Source of the DNA: Sphingopyxis sp. GW247-27LB
GTDB taxonomy: Bacteria; Pseudomonadota; Alphaproteobacteria; Sphingomonadales; Sphingomonadaceae
Assembly: GCF_002277025.1 (NCBI RefSeq)
Contig: NZ_NIWD01000019.1
Location: 62,001-126,000 of the forward strand
DNA: 64,000 nt
Direction: 5' to 3'
Shown here: positions 35,412 through 43,145 of the stretch, one piece after another
Layout of the letters: each line of letters starts with the position of its first letter
How positions within the stretch are numbered: position 1 is the stretch's first letter
Position numbers and translations under genes: made by a program
The notes under the pieces: generated by a model
The model's input: only the letters and a program-made list of their open reading frames with translations
What the model was told of the DNA's origin: nothing
Database searches by the model: none

Positions 35412-36395
35412 TCAGCGTGCTTCGAGTATTCCCTCGATAGCCCGTAGCAATTCCTCCCGCGACGCTCCCGACTTCGGAAGGATCTTCAGCGTCATTCCGC
35501 CCCTCGGGCTGTGGCTGTAACGCAAGATCGCCTTGTCGCCCTTCCCTTTCACCTCGATTTCGCCGCCGGCCTTCTGACGCTGGCTGACGGTCGCCCTGAT
35601 CAATCGCTTTGCGACTTCGGGACCAGTCAAGCGAATACCGAGATCATCGCGTTCGGCGACTATTGCCGCAGCCTCTTTCACCATCAGCTTCATCGGGCGA
35701 TCCTCGCCGCAAAGCGGCTTGATGTCCCGCGCAACGCGTACGGTGATATCATGACGATCTGCGAACGCAGCGATGATAGCCTCAGGGAGTCGAACGACAT
35801 CGAGTAGACGACTGAGCCAAGATCTCGAGATTTTGAGATGCTCGGCCATCTCATTCTGGGAGCCATTGTAGAACTCTGCCAGAGCCCGCGAGTATTCAAT
35901 CCCGCGCTCCCAGTCAGTAATGTCCTTCCGAGATCTGTTCTCGACGTCTGAAACGCGGAACGCCTCTTCGTCGGTTACACTCTGGATCGTTACCAAATAA
36001 TCATATTCCGGGTGATGATGGTCGCGGAGCCACTTGACCGTCCACCAGCGCCTGACGCCGGCGACGATTTCGAAGTCAAAATCCGGGTCGCCTTGCAAAC
36101 GCCGGACGATTGCCGGGATGCGCTGCTTCTTAGCCGCGAGGAATGCATCGATGAGATCCCGGCAACTCTCCTCCGTCAGATGATCGAGGTCACGATTGTG
36201 AAGGCGCCAAGGGCGGCACCTAGCGGGATCGACCCATTCGGTTCGGTCGGTCACCATCTTTCCTGACGCAATCCGGGCAAGCGTCTGGCTCCTGCTGGCC
36301 ATGATGCTTTCAGCGGGCGCGGTAACATCCAACTCCGCCTCATCGTCCAGACCTGCAGTGAGGCTGCTGCCGAACCCTTTGTTACCCTTTGCCAT
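35412..36395 (-). CDS. parB: ParB/RepB-type partition protein
   Basis: A 327-aa DNA-binding partition protein. The ParB N-terminal domain holds IVRRLQGDPDFDFEIVAGVR (equivalent of the CTP-binding GERRxRA box, here AGVRRWW) and FRVSDVENRSRKDITDWER. The helix-turn-helix is NEMAEHLKISRSWLSRLLDV, followed by a C-terminal dimer region. It would bind the two palindromes at 36432 and 36601 and act with the ParA encoded upstream on the same strand to segregate the plasmid. Confidence 0.93.
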   Translation of the reverse strand: MAKGNKGFGSSLTAGLDDEAELDVTAPAESIMASRSQTLARIASGKMVTDRTEWVDPARCRPWRLHNRDLDHLTEESCRDLIDAFLAAKKQRIPAIVRRLQGDPDFDFEIVAGVRRWWTVKWLRDHHHPEYDYLVTIQSVTDEEAFRVSDVENRSRKDITDWERGIEYSRALAEFYNGSQNEMAEHLKISRSWLSRLLDVVRLPEAIIAAFADRHDITVRVARDIKPLCGEDRPMKLMVKEAAAIVAERDDLGIRLTGPEVAKRLIRATVSQRQKAGGEIEVKGKGDKAILRYSHSPRGGMTLKILPKSGASREELLRAIEGILEAR

Positions 36396-36431
36396 TATTC
36401 ATCTTCCTAGTTTCTCTTCTCGAGCGAGCCA

Positions 36432-36449
36432 AGTTGCCACGTGGCAACT
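36432..36449. promoter_or_regulatory. parS-like palindrome, copy 1
   Basis: AGTTGCCACGTGGCAACT, a perfect 18-bp palindrome in the parA-parB spacer, identical to the copy at 36601. Location, perfect symmetry and duplication point to the ParB binding site. Confidence 0.85.
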
Positions 36450-36600
36450 CGTGCTCAATTCCGCCCGTCACGAGCTGACGGACAACCCATTGAACGATCA
36501 GCCAGCTAAGACACCACCGCCAATTGCCTAAACGACTGAATTCGACTGAGAGCGGAGCATCAGATTGTTTTATAACGGCATTTTGGCCTAGCGTGTCGCT

Positions 36601-36618
36601 AGTTGCCACGTGGCAACT
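36601..36618. promoter_or_regulatory. parS-like palindrome, copy 2
   Basis: Identical to copy 1 and 169 bases away. Its last base is the first base of the reverse-strand parA stop codon, so the site abuts the end of parA. Confidence 0.85.
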
Positions 36619-37835
36619 CACCGCCGATCGCCTCCCGCCCTGCTCTCCCAAGTCCGCAGGACCTCGACTTCGATGTCCTGACAAACTTCGGTCAAAAGAC
36701 GGACGCTGCGCGTGTGAACCCCGTGCGACGTGACAGGCCGATCGAGTTCGAACACCGTTTTCATGCGGGAACTCGCATTGTCGATTTCGGCGCTCGTCCG
36801 AAGCACCGAATTGATCATCGATCCGCCGAAGACCTGCCGCATCATCGAGAGAATCTCCCGGTGCATTGACTTGCTGTCATCCACGCGGCTCGCGACGATC
36901 TTAATGAAATTATAGGCTGGCTTGGCCCTCCCCCCAAGGCGCTCAAGCTGCGCCATGGTGGTCCGCGCCATATCGATGAAGGACACAGTCGAGGCAAAGT
37001 CGATCACGCTCGGCGGCATTGGAATAACCATGGCGTTGGCAGCTTGGAGCACCGCCATCGACACCATGCCAAGTGCCGGCGGCGGATCCATGATCACGAC
37101 GTCATAATCATCGACCACGTCTTCAATCGCCTGTGCGATCATATCGATGATGTCGAAGCTTTGATTCTGCGCGAGATAGCCCGCAATCTCGTATTCGAGA
37201 TTGTACAGCTTCAGATTGGCCGGGATCAGATCCAGGCCGTGGAAGTGCGTCTTCCGGATGATCTTCCGAACGCCGAGCAGCTCCGGGTTATGGAAATGCC
37301 CGTAAAGAGTATCGTCCTCGCCAAGATCCACGTCGGGCCGATAGCCAAACATCATGGTCGTGCTAGCTTGGCTGTCGCAGTCAACGAGAAGCACGCGATA
37401 TCCCCGAATTGCAAAGTGCTGAGCCGCGTGCAACGCCAAGGTCGTCTTTGCGACGCCCCCCTTGAAGTTCGAAATCGAAATGATCGCGGGCGTGTCGGTT
37501 GCCGCTCTCCAGGGCCGCGTTCCGAATACCTCGCGCATCTGGTCGAGTTCCTCGAGCGAATAATGCACCCGATGCCCCGATCCGGTACGGCCCCGCTCGG
37601 GCAGGCGGCCATCCCGTTCGGCTTCTCTGATGGCAGAAGCCGTGCGACCGACCAGCGCCGCGGCCTTCGAAATCGGGAATGTCGGACCCTTCTTAGCGCC
37701 CGTTTCCGGATCGATCGCGCCGTCCCGAATGCGTTTAAGGATCGTAAGCGCTTTCCGGTGGAGGGTACCGAGATCATCGCTCATGAGATCATCAGTTTGC
37801 GCGTCGAAGGTGGGTTCTGTCGCCATTTCTGCCAT
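36618..37835 (-). CDS. parA: ParA-type partition ATPase
   Basis: A 405-aa Walker ATPase. The N-terminal ~110 residues include a MerR-like DNA-binding region (FPISKAAALVGRTASAIREA), as in the larger ParA class that represses its own operon. The deviant Walker A is NFKGGVAKTTLALHAA near residue 130, A' is LLVDCDSQAST and B is VVIMDPPPALG. It works with ParB and parS. The start at 37835 is weakly supported; an in-frame ATG at 37826 is equally possible. Confidence 0.94.
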   Translation of the reverse strand: MAEMATEPTFDAQTDDLMSDDLGTLHRKALTILKRIRDGAIDPETGAKKGPTFPISKAAALVGRTASAIREAERDGRLPERGRTGSGHRVHYSLEELDQMREVFGTRPWRAATDTPAIISISNFKGGVAKTTLALHAAQHFAIRGYRVLLVDCDSQASTTMMFGYRPDVDLGEDDTLYGHFHNPELLGVRKIIRKTHFHGLDLIPANLKLYNLEYEIAGYLAQNQSFDIIDMIAQAIEDVVDDYDVVIMDPPPALGMVSMAVLQAANAMVIPMPPSVIDFASTVSFIDMARTTMAQLERLGGRAKPAYNFIKIVASRVDDSKSMHREILSMMRQVFGGSMINSVLRTSAEIDNASSRMKTVFELDRPVTSHGVHTRSVRLLTEVCQDIEVEVLRTWESRAGGDRR

Positions 37836-37867
37836 TTCTTGTGAGATTGGTGCCCCACATTAGCGTT

Positions 37868-37878
37868 GTTGGCAGTTT
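37868..37878 (+). repeat. Left arm of an 11-bp inverted pair flanking the origin
   Basis: GTTGGCAGTTT, exactly complementary to AAACTGCCAAC at 38305-38315. The two arms bracket the iterons; a replication or control role is a guess. Confidence 0.45.
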
Positions 37879-37910
37879 CGAGCAATAATTGACCACCAAT
37901 CCTACAACTC

Positions 37911-38272
37911 GACCGATGATCTCCGAGCCGTTTTCGAGCATGACAATCACTCTCTCCCCGTCAATGGATCCAAGACCGATGATGTTGGAGCCGCTTGGAA
38001 CACCCGCCAGCTGGAGGATTGGACGAGGGCGATGTCATGGTGATCGGCTAGGCCGTTGAGCAGCAAAGTGAGCGAACGACTACCGATGATCTCGGTGCAA
38101 GCCGATGATTACGGTGCGTTTTTCCGATGAACTCGGTGCGAGACAACCGATGATGTCGGAGCGCATACCTATACTCTCTGAATCCCTATAGAAATCCGAT
38201 TCGCGAATCGCTTTTTCAATTTTCGGGAGGGAAGGGGGTTCGCCTGCACAAACTGCTCCGAGTTCATCGGTC
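37911..38272 (+). repeat. Iteron array, presumed plasmid replication origin
   Basis: Repeats of the pattern CCGATGAnnnCGGnGC. Forward copies start at about 37912, 37975, 38082, 38101, 38123 and 38146, the last four spaced 19-23 bases apart. An inverted copy (GCTCCGAGTTCATCGGTC) lies at 38255-38272, before repA. The two left copies are less well conserved. An AT-richer stretch (about 38164-38220) with the palindrome CGATTCGCGAATCG (38197-38210) lies between the last direct and the inverted copy. RepA of this type binds such repeats to start replication and to control its own synthesis. Confidence 0.85.
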
Positions 38273-38304
38273 AAGTTGGAGGTTTCACCCCCAGATTACC
38301 GCCA

Positions 38305-38315
38305 AAACTGCCAAC
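38305..38315 (-). repeat. Right arm of the 11-bp inverted pair flanking the origin
   Basis: AAACTGCCAAC, the reverse complement of 37868-37878. It lies in the repA leader, 78 bases before the chosen start codon. Confidence 0.45.
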
Positions 38316-38392
38316 ATGCTTGCTTTCCATCACCAAACCTGTTGATACCGAGGTCATGGAAAGGCCCCGGACTCGGGGAAGGGCGGCGCATA

Positions 38393-39688
38393 ATGAATGG
38401 GGATAGCTCGAAGCCGATCGGACACCAATACGCGCTCGCCATGCTGGATGGCGGCGAGGAGAAAGTCCGCTCGGTGGCGCTCGCTGCCGGATCCCAGCTT
38501 ACCATGGACGCCTTCCTCCGTGTCCACGACGAAGAGCCGGTTCCGGCCTTCCTCCACTCAGCGCTTTGCGCGATGTCGCTTCCAACCAAGCGACCAAAGG
38601 ATGACACGCTACCGATCGTGCGCGAAGATGGCCGCTACGCCTTGGCTATCAACCCGCGTCCGGTTCTCCAAACGGTGGACGGTAAGTCCGTCATGCGCAG
38701 CCTGGGCGTGCCTTACGGTGCTTATCCGCGGGTGGCCCTGATTTATCTCCTTTCACAGGCCGTCTCGAAACAGTCTCGCGATGTCTATCTTGGGCGCAAC
38801 TTCACCGAGTGGATGCGACGCCTTGGATATCAGACGATTTCCTACGGTCCGCGCGGTACGGCCAACCTAATGCGCGAGCAGGTCGACAGACTGCTTGCTT
38901 GCGAATGGCAGATCCGGTGGGACGGTCAGGACGCCGGCGACAACGCATTTGCCGTCCGCGACGTCAAGATTTCAAACGAGTATGCTGGCTCGCTCGACAA
39001 GAATGGCGCCTTCGCTCGCGAGATTCGCATGTCGGAGGCGTTCTACAGCCATTTGGTAGATCATGCCGTGCCTTTGAACGAGGTGGCAATTCGCGAGCTC
39101 AAGGGTATCCCTACCGCGCTCGATCTCTACACCTATCTCGCCTACCGTCTGCCGCGGATCACGAGTGAGAGGGGACAAATCATCTCTTGGGACCAGCTCG
39201 CAAAGCACCTCGGCAATGAAGCGGATAGCAAGCGGTTCCGGCAAACTGTTCGTGAAACCATGCAGATCGTCTCGGCCGTGTATCCGAACGCGAATGTGGA
39301 TCTATCGGGACGGAAGGTGGTGCTGCACCCTTCGCACGCGCCGATGGAGCGCAAGCTGGTCGGTCCCCATCTGCGACTTGTGGATTCGCGCCCAGCCAAA
39401 ACGGCACCGAGATCATCGGTGTCTAAAGCAGCGGCGAAAGCTAAGCTCGACTCAGCCGAACAGCTGCTGCCATTTCCTTCCGGATCGTTGACCTATGGGA
39501 GCCGGGAAGCAGCCTTCCGGGCGATCGGTCTTGATAAGGGCAGCCCTTGGGCCGTCGATACCATGGCCGAAGCGTTCCGGGCCGGATTCCCGGATATAAA
39601 AAAGCTCCGGACGGACGCGGAGTGGCTGAGGGTCTGGGAAGCCTTCGTGCTCCGCTATGCCGAACGGCGCAAGTATTCCGGTGATTGA
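38393..39688 (+). CDS. repA: Plasmid replication initiator RepA
   Basis: A 431-aa protein of the RepA C-terminal-domain class (plasmid-encoded RepA). Recognised segments are GAYPRVALIYLLSQAVSKQS, FTEWMRRLGYQTISYGPRGT, LKGIPTALDLYTYLAYRLPR and WDQLAKHLGNEADSKRFRQT. I start at MNGDSSKPIG (38393), preceded by GGGGAAGGG; the longer frame from 38276 overlaps the inverted iteron. An inverted iteron-like sequence lies inside the gene (39404-39420) and a direct one overlaps its stop codon (39687-39704). Confidence 0.9.
   Translation: MNGDSSKPIGHQYALAMLDGGEEKVRSVALAAGSQLTMDAFLRVHDEEPVPAFLHSALCAMSLPTKRPKDDTLPIVREDGRYALAINPRPVLQTVDGKSVMRSLGVPYGAYPRVALIYLLSQAVSKQSRDVYLGRNFTEWMRRLGYQTISYGPRGTANLMREQVDRLLACEWQIRWDGQDAGDNAFAVRDVKISNEYAGSLDKNGAFAREIRMSEAFYSHLVDHAVPLNEVAIRELKGIPTALDLYTYLAYRLPRITSERGQIISWDQLAKHLGNEADSKRFRQTVRETMQIVSAVYPNANVDLSGRKVVLHPSHAPMERKLVGPHLRLVDSRPAKTAPRSSVSKAAAKAKLDSAEQLLPFPSGSLTYGSREAAFRAIGLDKGSPWAVDTMAEAFRAGFPDIKKLRTDAEWLRVWEAFVLRYAERRKYSGD
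39404..39420 (-). repeat. Iteron-like copy inside repA
   Basis: GCACCGAGATCATCGGT, matching the inverted iteron pattern at the origin. As it is within coding sequence it may be fortuitous. Confidence 0.45.
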
Positions 39689-39704
39689 CCGATGAACTCG
39701 GAGC
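39687..39704 (+). repeat. Iteron copy at the repA stop codon
   Basis: GACCGATGAACTCGGAGC overlaps the repA TGA. It matches the origin repeats almost perfectly. About 300 further bases (39705-40000) to the next gene contain nothing I recognise. Confidence 0.65.
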
Positions 39705-40000
39705 GGTTTCAGCCCGCTTGACGGCCTCTGATCGCCGGGATTGAGGAAAGCGCGCCGAACTCGAATGGCCAGACCGGGCAAATAATTAGACCCCAAAAGG
39801 ACAGGTGGCCACCGGAGCGCGGTACTTCTCCCGAGACCGGATCCCAGCATTTGCTAGCCAGTTTTGTGCAAATTCCGGTCGGTGTGCGAAGCTTTGACGA
39901 CGAACCGCCGATACCTGCCCAGGGGAGACCGAGTTACGCCCCCAATCGGTCAGGATGAGCGCCGGACGGCGCGAACGTGGGTAGTCCCGAGGCGATCGGG

Positions 40001-40651
40001 CTATAGAAGCATCGCCGGCTTCCCACCTGAGGGCCAACCGAGCCATGGCTCGTCGGAAGGCGTGATAGCCACGAGCTCGCTAGGAAACGCGCGTTCCTGG
40101 AATGCGATTAGATCGTCGAAGCTGCCATGAAGCCACTGGTCATATTCGTGCTCGTGGAGGAGGACTGGCATCCGATTATGGACTTTCGCTGCGACCTCGT
40201 TCGCATCGGTCATCGCACCCGAATAGACCGGACCCCATTCGGCACTGTCGCGCCACAAGCCGCCCCATGCAAAAATCGGACGGTCTTTCAGGGACAGCCA
40301 GGTTCGGGTCTTACTTCCCTTGATCCCCGCGGGTTCCGCCCAGGCCGTTAGCGGAATCAGGCAGCGCCACTGCGGTTTACGGGCGAGGCCCACCCACATT
40401 GGTTTGCGCAGATCCGCGATATTATTAACCGCCTTGGGCTTCGAACCCGGCTTCATCGAGGCTAACTTCAGAGGAAATCCCCAACCCATCGATTGAAGAA
40501 TTCGTCGACCGCTTTCAGCGCGGACCACCATACCGGGCGCGCCGGGGTGAACTGTCGACGGTGCATTAGTTGCAACGATGTCGGGAACGTCTACGCCAAA
40601 GTGGGCTGCGACTTCAGCGGCGCTGAGGCGCTCCGTATAGAGATTGCACAT
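40001..40651 (-). CDS. SRAP-family DNA-protein crosslinking protein (YedK/HMCES type)
   Basis: A 216-aa SOS-response-associated-peptidase-family protein. SRAP proteins remove Met1 and use Cys2 to form a stable thiazolidine link with abasic sites in single-stranded DNA. All key positions are present: Cys2 (MCNLY), Asn76/77 (KAVNNIADL), Glu106 (TAWAEPAG) and His158 (KVHNRMPVLL). It is the last gene of a minus-strand group that includes a degenerate paralogue (41426-42082) and is next to imuA-imuB-dnaE2, which fits a role in damage tolerance. It lies 107 bases after the preceding gene, so it may also have its own promoter. Confidence 0.9.
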   Translation of the reverse strand: MCNLYTERLSAAEVAAHFGVDVPDIVATNAPSTVHPGAPGMVVRAESGRRILQSMGWGFPLKLASMKPGSKPKAVNNIADLRKPMWVGLARKPQWRCLIPLTAWAEPAGIKGSKTRTWLSLKDRPIFAWGGLWRDSAEWGPVYSGAMTDANEVAAKVHNRMPVLLHEHEYDQWLHGSFDDLIAFQERAFPSELVAITPSDEPWLGWPSGGKPAMLL

Positions 40652-40758
40652 GGCTTGCGGCCCTTTCCGAGCTGGGAACGCTGCATAGGAAGGTGCGTAG
40701 CGCTAAAGCGCCGGAGGAGGAACGCCAAAGATCCCCGCATTCTGCGCTTACGGGCACT

Positions 40759-41373
40759 TCAATAAGGCGCAACAAGCACGGCACCGGGCAGGGGATCGGC
40801 ATGACCCCAGAATTGAACAACGGCGCGTGCATAGCGCCGAAGTTCGTCCTGACCGATCCGCAACTCCTCACTCGTCGGCACCGGCGCGGGGGCGATATCG
40901 TCATAATCGAAGGATATCCGAGTCCAGAGTTGCGGGGCCTTCGCGAGCAATTTCGTGCAGGCGCCGCCATCGCCATGCCTGGCGACATTGGCGGCGAGGT
41001 GCATTTCGTGGAGATCGCTTGCCACGCCGATCGCACCCACATCGATCGCAGCGATTTCCCGCGCTGCTCGTGACAGATCGGTTGCGCCAGAGAACTTCAC
41101 GCCGTGCGCCCGAGCCCACCGCGCGAGCTGGCGTTCGAACAGCCCGTCGAGCGTGAGGACAAAGGCCTTGGCGGCCTCGTTGACCGTGTAGTTGTCGATT
41201 TGCGCGGCGCACCGATCAAGGAATTCATCCATATCTGACGCTTCGCCCACAACCAGCGTTTCGTGCGTCGGAAGGTCGCCAAGCGTCTTCAGGATGACGC
41301 GCTGATAAAAGCGGTCAACGTTCGCCTGGAACGTGCGCGGCAGCATGTCTCTATCGGCCATTGTCATGCCCAT
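40759..41373 (-). CDS. Unknown helical protein in the SOS island
   Basis: A 204-aa protein with no family I can name. It is predicted mostly helical (TFQANVDRFYQRVILKTLGD, AQIDNYTVNEAAKAFVLTLD), and its second half has LHEMHLAANVARHGDGGACT. The N-x-x-R-H-G-D-G string recalls conserved motifs of HEPN-like helical proteins, some of which are RNases in defence systems. That is a weak hint, not an assignment. Starts at 41373, 41367 and 41361 are possible; GGGAGG precedes the first. It lies 52 bases after the degenerate SRAP gene on the same strand. Confidence 0.65.
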   Translation of the reverse strand: MGMTMADRDMLPRTFQANVDRFYQRVILKTLGDLPTHETLVVGEASDMDEFLDRCAAQIDNYTVNEAAKAFVLTLDGLFERQLARWARAHGVKFSGATDLSRAAREIAAIDVGAIGVASDLHEMHLAANVARHGDGGACTKLLAKAPQLWTRISFDYDDIAPAPVPTSEELRIGQDELRRYARAVVQFWGHADPLPGAVLVAPY

Positions 41374-41425
41374 AGCGGCGAGAAGCCTCCCGCGTGAGCA
41401 TCCAACGTGCCATACGATCCCCGTC

Positions 41426-42082
41426 TCATTGCAAAGCGAGTTGCGGCTCGGGTGGCCCTTTGCCGCTGTTCCAGCGATCATCGGTCGGCTCGACGATCAT
41501 TCGTTCGGCGGCGAACGGCGGGCGGAACTGGAACCCAATTACTTCGCGAACGGAGCCACGAAACCACTGATCCCACTCGGCGCGCTCAAGGAGCACCGGC
41601 ATCCGGTCGTTAGTCGGCATGACCGCCGCATTCGCACCCATCGTCATGCCGGCATAGACAGGCCCTTGGTCCGGGAGGTTCCGGCAGAAACCCGCCCACG
41701 ACATGATCGGCTGATCCTTCACCGAAAACCAGGTCCGGGTCTTCGCGCCGGGGGTCCCGTCGGGGTTTCCGAAATGGGTCAGCGCGATGAGACAGCGATA
41801 GCGCGGCTCCACCACCATCTCTTCCCACATCGGATTGGTGAGGTCGGCGACAAGCCCGATGCGCCCCGGCGGCTCGCCGCGCTCGCGCATTTCGCGGGTC
41901 AGGCGCGGAAAGCCCCAGGTGACGGGCCGCAGCAATCTGCGACCGCCCTTCTCGAAGATGACGAGACCGGTCAGCCCTTCCTTGATGTCGCCTTCGGGCA
42001 CTGTGAGGGCCGCCGGCGATTCGGCTTCGAAATAAGCCGCCACATCGCTCGCGCTCGCCGCGATGACATGAAGCCGCGACAT
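41426..42082 (-). CDS. SRAP-fold protein lacking all catalytic residues
   Basis: A 218-aa protein that aligns with the SRAP protein at 40001-40651 with almost no gaps. Shared blocks include ADL..PMW, RCLI.LT, KTRTW.S.KD.PI, GPVY.G and DRMPVLL/NRMPVLL. Yet the catalytic positions are changed: Cys2 is Ser (MSRLHV), Asn76/77 are Gly-Leu, Glu106 is Asn (THFGNP) and His158 is Asn (PTNDRMP). It should therefore not form the abasic-site crosslink, although the fold and possibly single-stranded DNA binding may remain. The frame is intact with no stop or shift, so selection seems to keep it. It follows the 53-aa SSB-tip gene by nine bases. Confidence 0.85.
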   Translation of the reverse strand: MSRLHVIAASASDVAAYFEAESPAALTVPEGDIKEGLTGLVIFEKGGRRLLRPVTWGFPRLTREMRERGEPPGRIGLVADLTNPMWEEMVVEPRYRCLIALTHFGNPDGTPGAKTRTWFSVKDQPIMSWAGFCRNLPDQGPVYAGMTMGANAAVMPTNDRMPVLLERAEWDQWFRGSVREVIGFQFRPPFAAERMIVEPTDDRWNSGKGPPEPQLALQ

Positions 42083-42091
42083 GGCCTCAAC

Positions 42092-42253
42092 TCACCACGG
42101 AATCTCGTCATCGGTGATCGGCTCCAGATCCGGTGTCTGGACCGCTGCCGATTCGCCCGAGTCGCGGTCTCGCATGGCGCTCTCCGCTGTGCCAACAGCC
42201 TCCGAAGGCGTTTCGCCCGACAGGCGAAGTTTGAGGGGCTTGCGCTTCTCCAT
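42092..42253 (-). CDS. 53-aa peptide with an SSB-like acidic C-terminal tip
   Basis: Too short for many gene finders. ATG 42253 is preceded by AAGGAAA, and the stop lies nine bases before the next SRAP-fold gene. The N-terminus is basic (MEKRKPLKLRLSGE), the middle looks disordered, and the end reads LEPITDDEIPW. Bacterial SSB proteins end in an acidic tip such as DDDIPF or DDEIPF, the docking site for many repair and replication enzymes; here the last Phe is replaced by Trp. It is the first gene of the minus-strand group, divergent from imuA across the SOS box. The function (SSB mimic or recruiter) is inference. Confidence 0.75.
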   Translation of the reverse strand: MEKRKPLKLRLSGETPSEAVGTAESAMRDRDSGESAAVQTPDLEPITDDEIPW

Positions 42254-42336
42254 CCCGTTTTTCCTTGATCTTTCATGCCATTAGTGGGGCCACCGCGGTC
42301 GCGGCGACTCCGGCCCGTTGACTCTCGGCCTTTATA

Positions 42337-42351
42337 GAACAAAAATAGAAC
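42337..42351. promoter_or_regulatory. LexA (SOS) box, alphaproteobacterial type
   Basis: GAACAAAAATAGAAC, a perfect GAAC-N7-GAAC direct repeat. Alphaproteobacterial LexA binds GTTC/GAAC-N7 direct repeats. It lies 32 bases upstream of imuA and 83 bases upstream of the divergent 53-aa gene, so it may control both directions. Confidence 0.88.
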
Positions 42352-42383
42352 ATAACCAACCGCCAAAGCCATGGAGGCCCTTC

Positions 42384-43145
42384 ATGACGGAGAGAGGGCC
42401 GCGCCCTCATCTGACGACGCTACGCGCCCGGATTGCCCGGATCGAGGGGGCTGAACGGCGTTCGTCGGGCACTTTGCCGTTTGGGCTCGACGCGATCGAC
42501 AGGCGCTTGCCCGGTGGCGGGCTGGCGCTCGGCGCCCTCCACGAAGTGGCCGGCGGCGCGCAGGGCGCGACCGATGCGGCCGCCGCCGCCTTGTTCGCTG
42601 CCGGCATCCTCGCGCGCGTCAAAGGCAAGATACTCTGGTGCATGACGCAGTCCGACCTGTTCGCGCCGGCCCTCGCGCTGGCCGGTCTCGACCCCGACCG
42701 GGTCATCTACGTCGAGGCTCGCGACGAGACTTCGCTCCTGAGCTGCTTCGAAGAGGGGCTTCGTCATGGCGGCCTCGGCGGTGTCATTGCCGAAGCGGCC
42801 CGGCTTTCGATGACGGCCTCGCGTCGTCTGCAACTGGCGGCCGAAAGCACCGGCACCATCGGCATCGCCATCCGCCGCTGGCGCCGGGCGGCCGAAGCTT
42901 CCGATTTCGGCCAGCCGACTGCGGCCGCGACCCGCTGGCGCGTGACCAGCGTGCCGACCGTGCCGCTCCCGGTTCCCGGGGTCGGGCGGCCGCGCTGGTT
43001 TGTCGAGCTCATCCGGTGCCGGGCTGGCGAGAGCGCCGATTTTCTCGTGGAAGGCTGCGATGCGACAGGTCATCTCGCTCTTCCTGCCGACCTGGCCGAC
43101 CGATCGGCTGCGTCGCAGGCTTGGCTCCAGCGCGCCGCCTCCTGA
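42384..43145 (+). CDS. imuA: ImuA, mutasome accessory protein
   Basis: A 253-aa RecA-related protein lacking a full ATPase set. Signatures are LPFGLDAIDRRLPGGGLALG near residue 30 and GALHEVAGGAQGATDAAAAA just after. GGAGG precedes ATG 42384; a longer frame from 42318 runs across the SOS box and is rejected. ImuA acts with ImuB and DnaE2 in SOS mutagenesis in alphaproteobacteria such as Caulobacter. It overlaps imuB by 86 bases. Confidence 0.92.
   Translation: MTERGPRPHLTTLRARIARIEGAERRSSGTLPFGLDAIDRRLPGGGLALGALHEVAGGAQGATDAAAAALFAAGILARVKGKILWCMTQSDLFAPALALAGLDPDRVIYVEARDETSLLSCFEEGLRHGGLGGVIAEAARLSMTASRRLQLAAESTGTIGIAIRRWRRAAEASDFGQPTAAATRWRVTSVPTVPLPVPGVGRPRWFVELIRCRAGESADFLVEGCDATGHLALPADLADRSAASQAWLQRAAS

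Noticed and set aside
37765..37780. Iteron-like TACCGAGATCATCGC inside parA
   Set aside because: It is imperfect and within coding sequence; treated as chance.
37911..38272. Repeats that could be taken for a CRISPR array
   Set aside because: The repeats are about 18 bases, unevenly spaced and one is inverted. They lie between parA and repA, so iterons fit; no cas gene is present.
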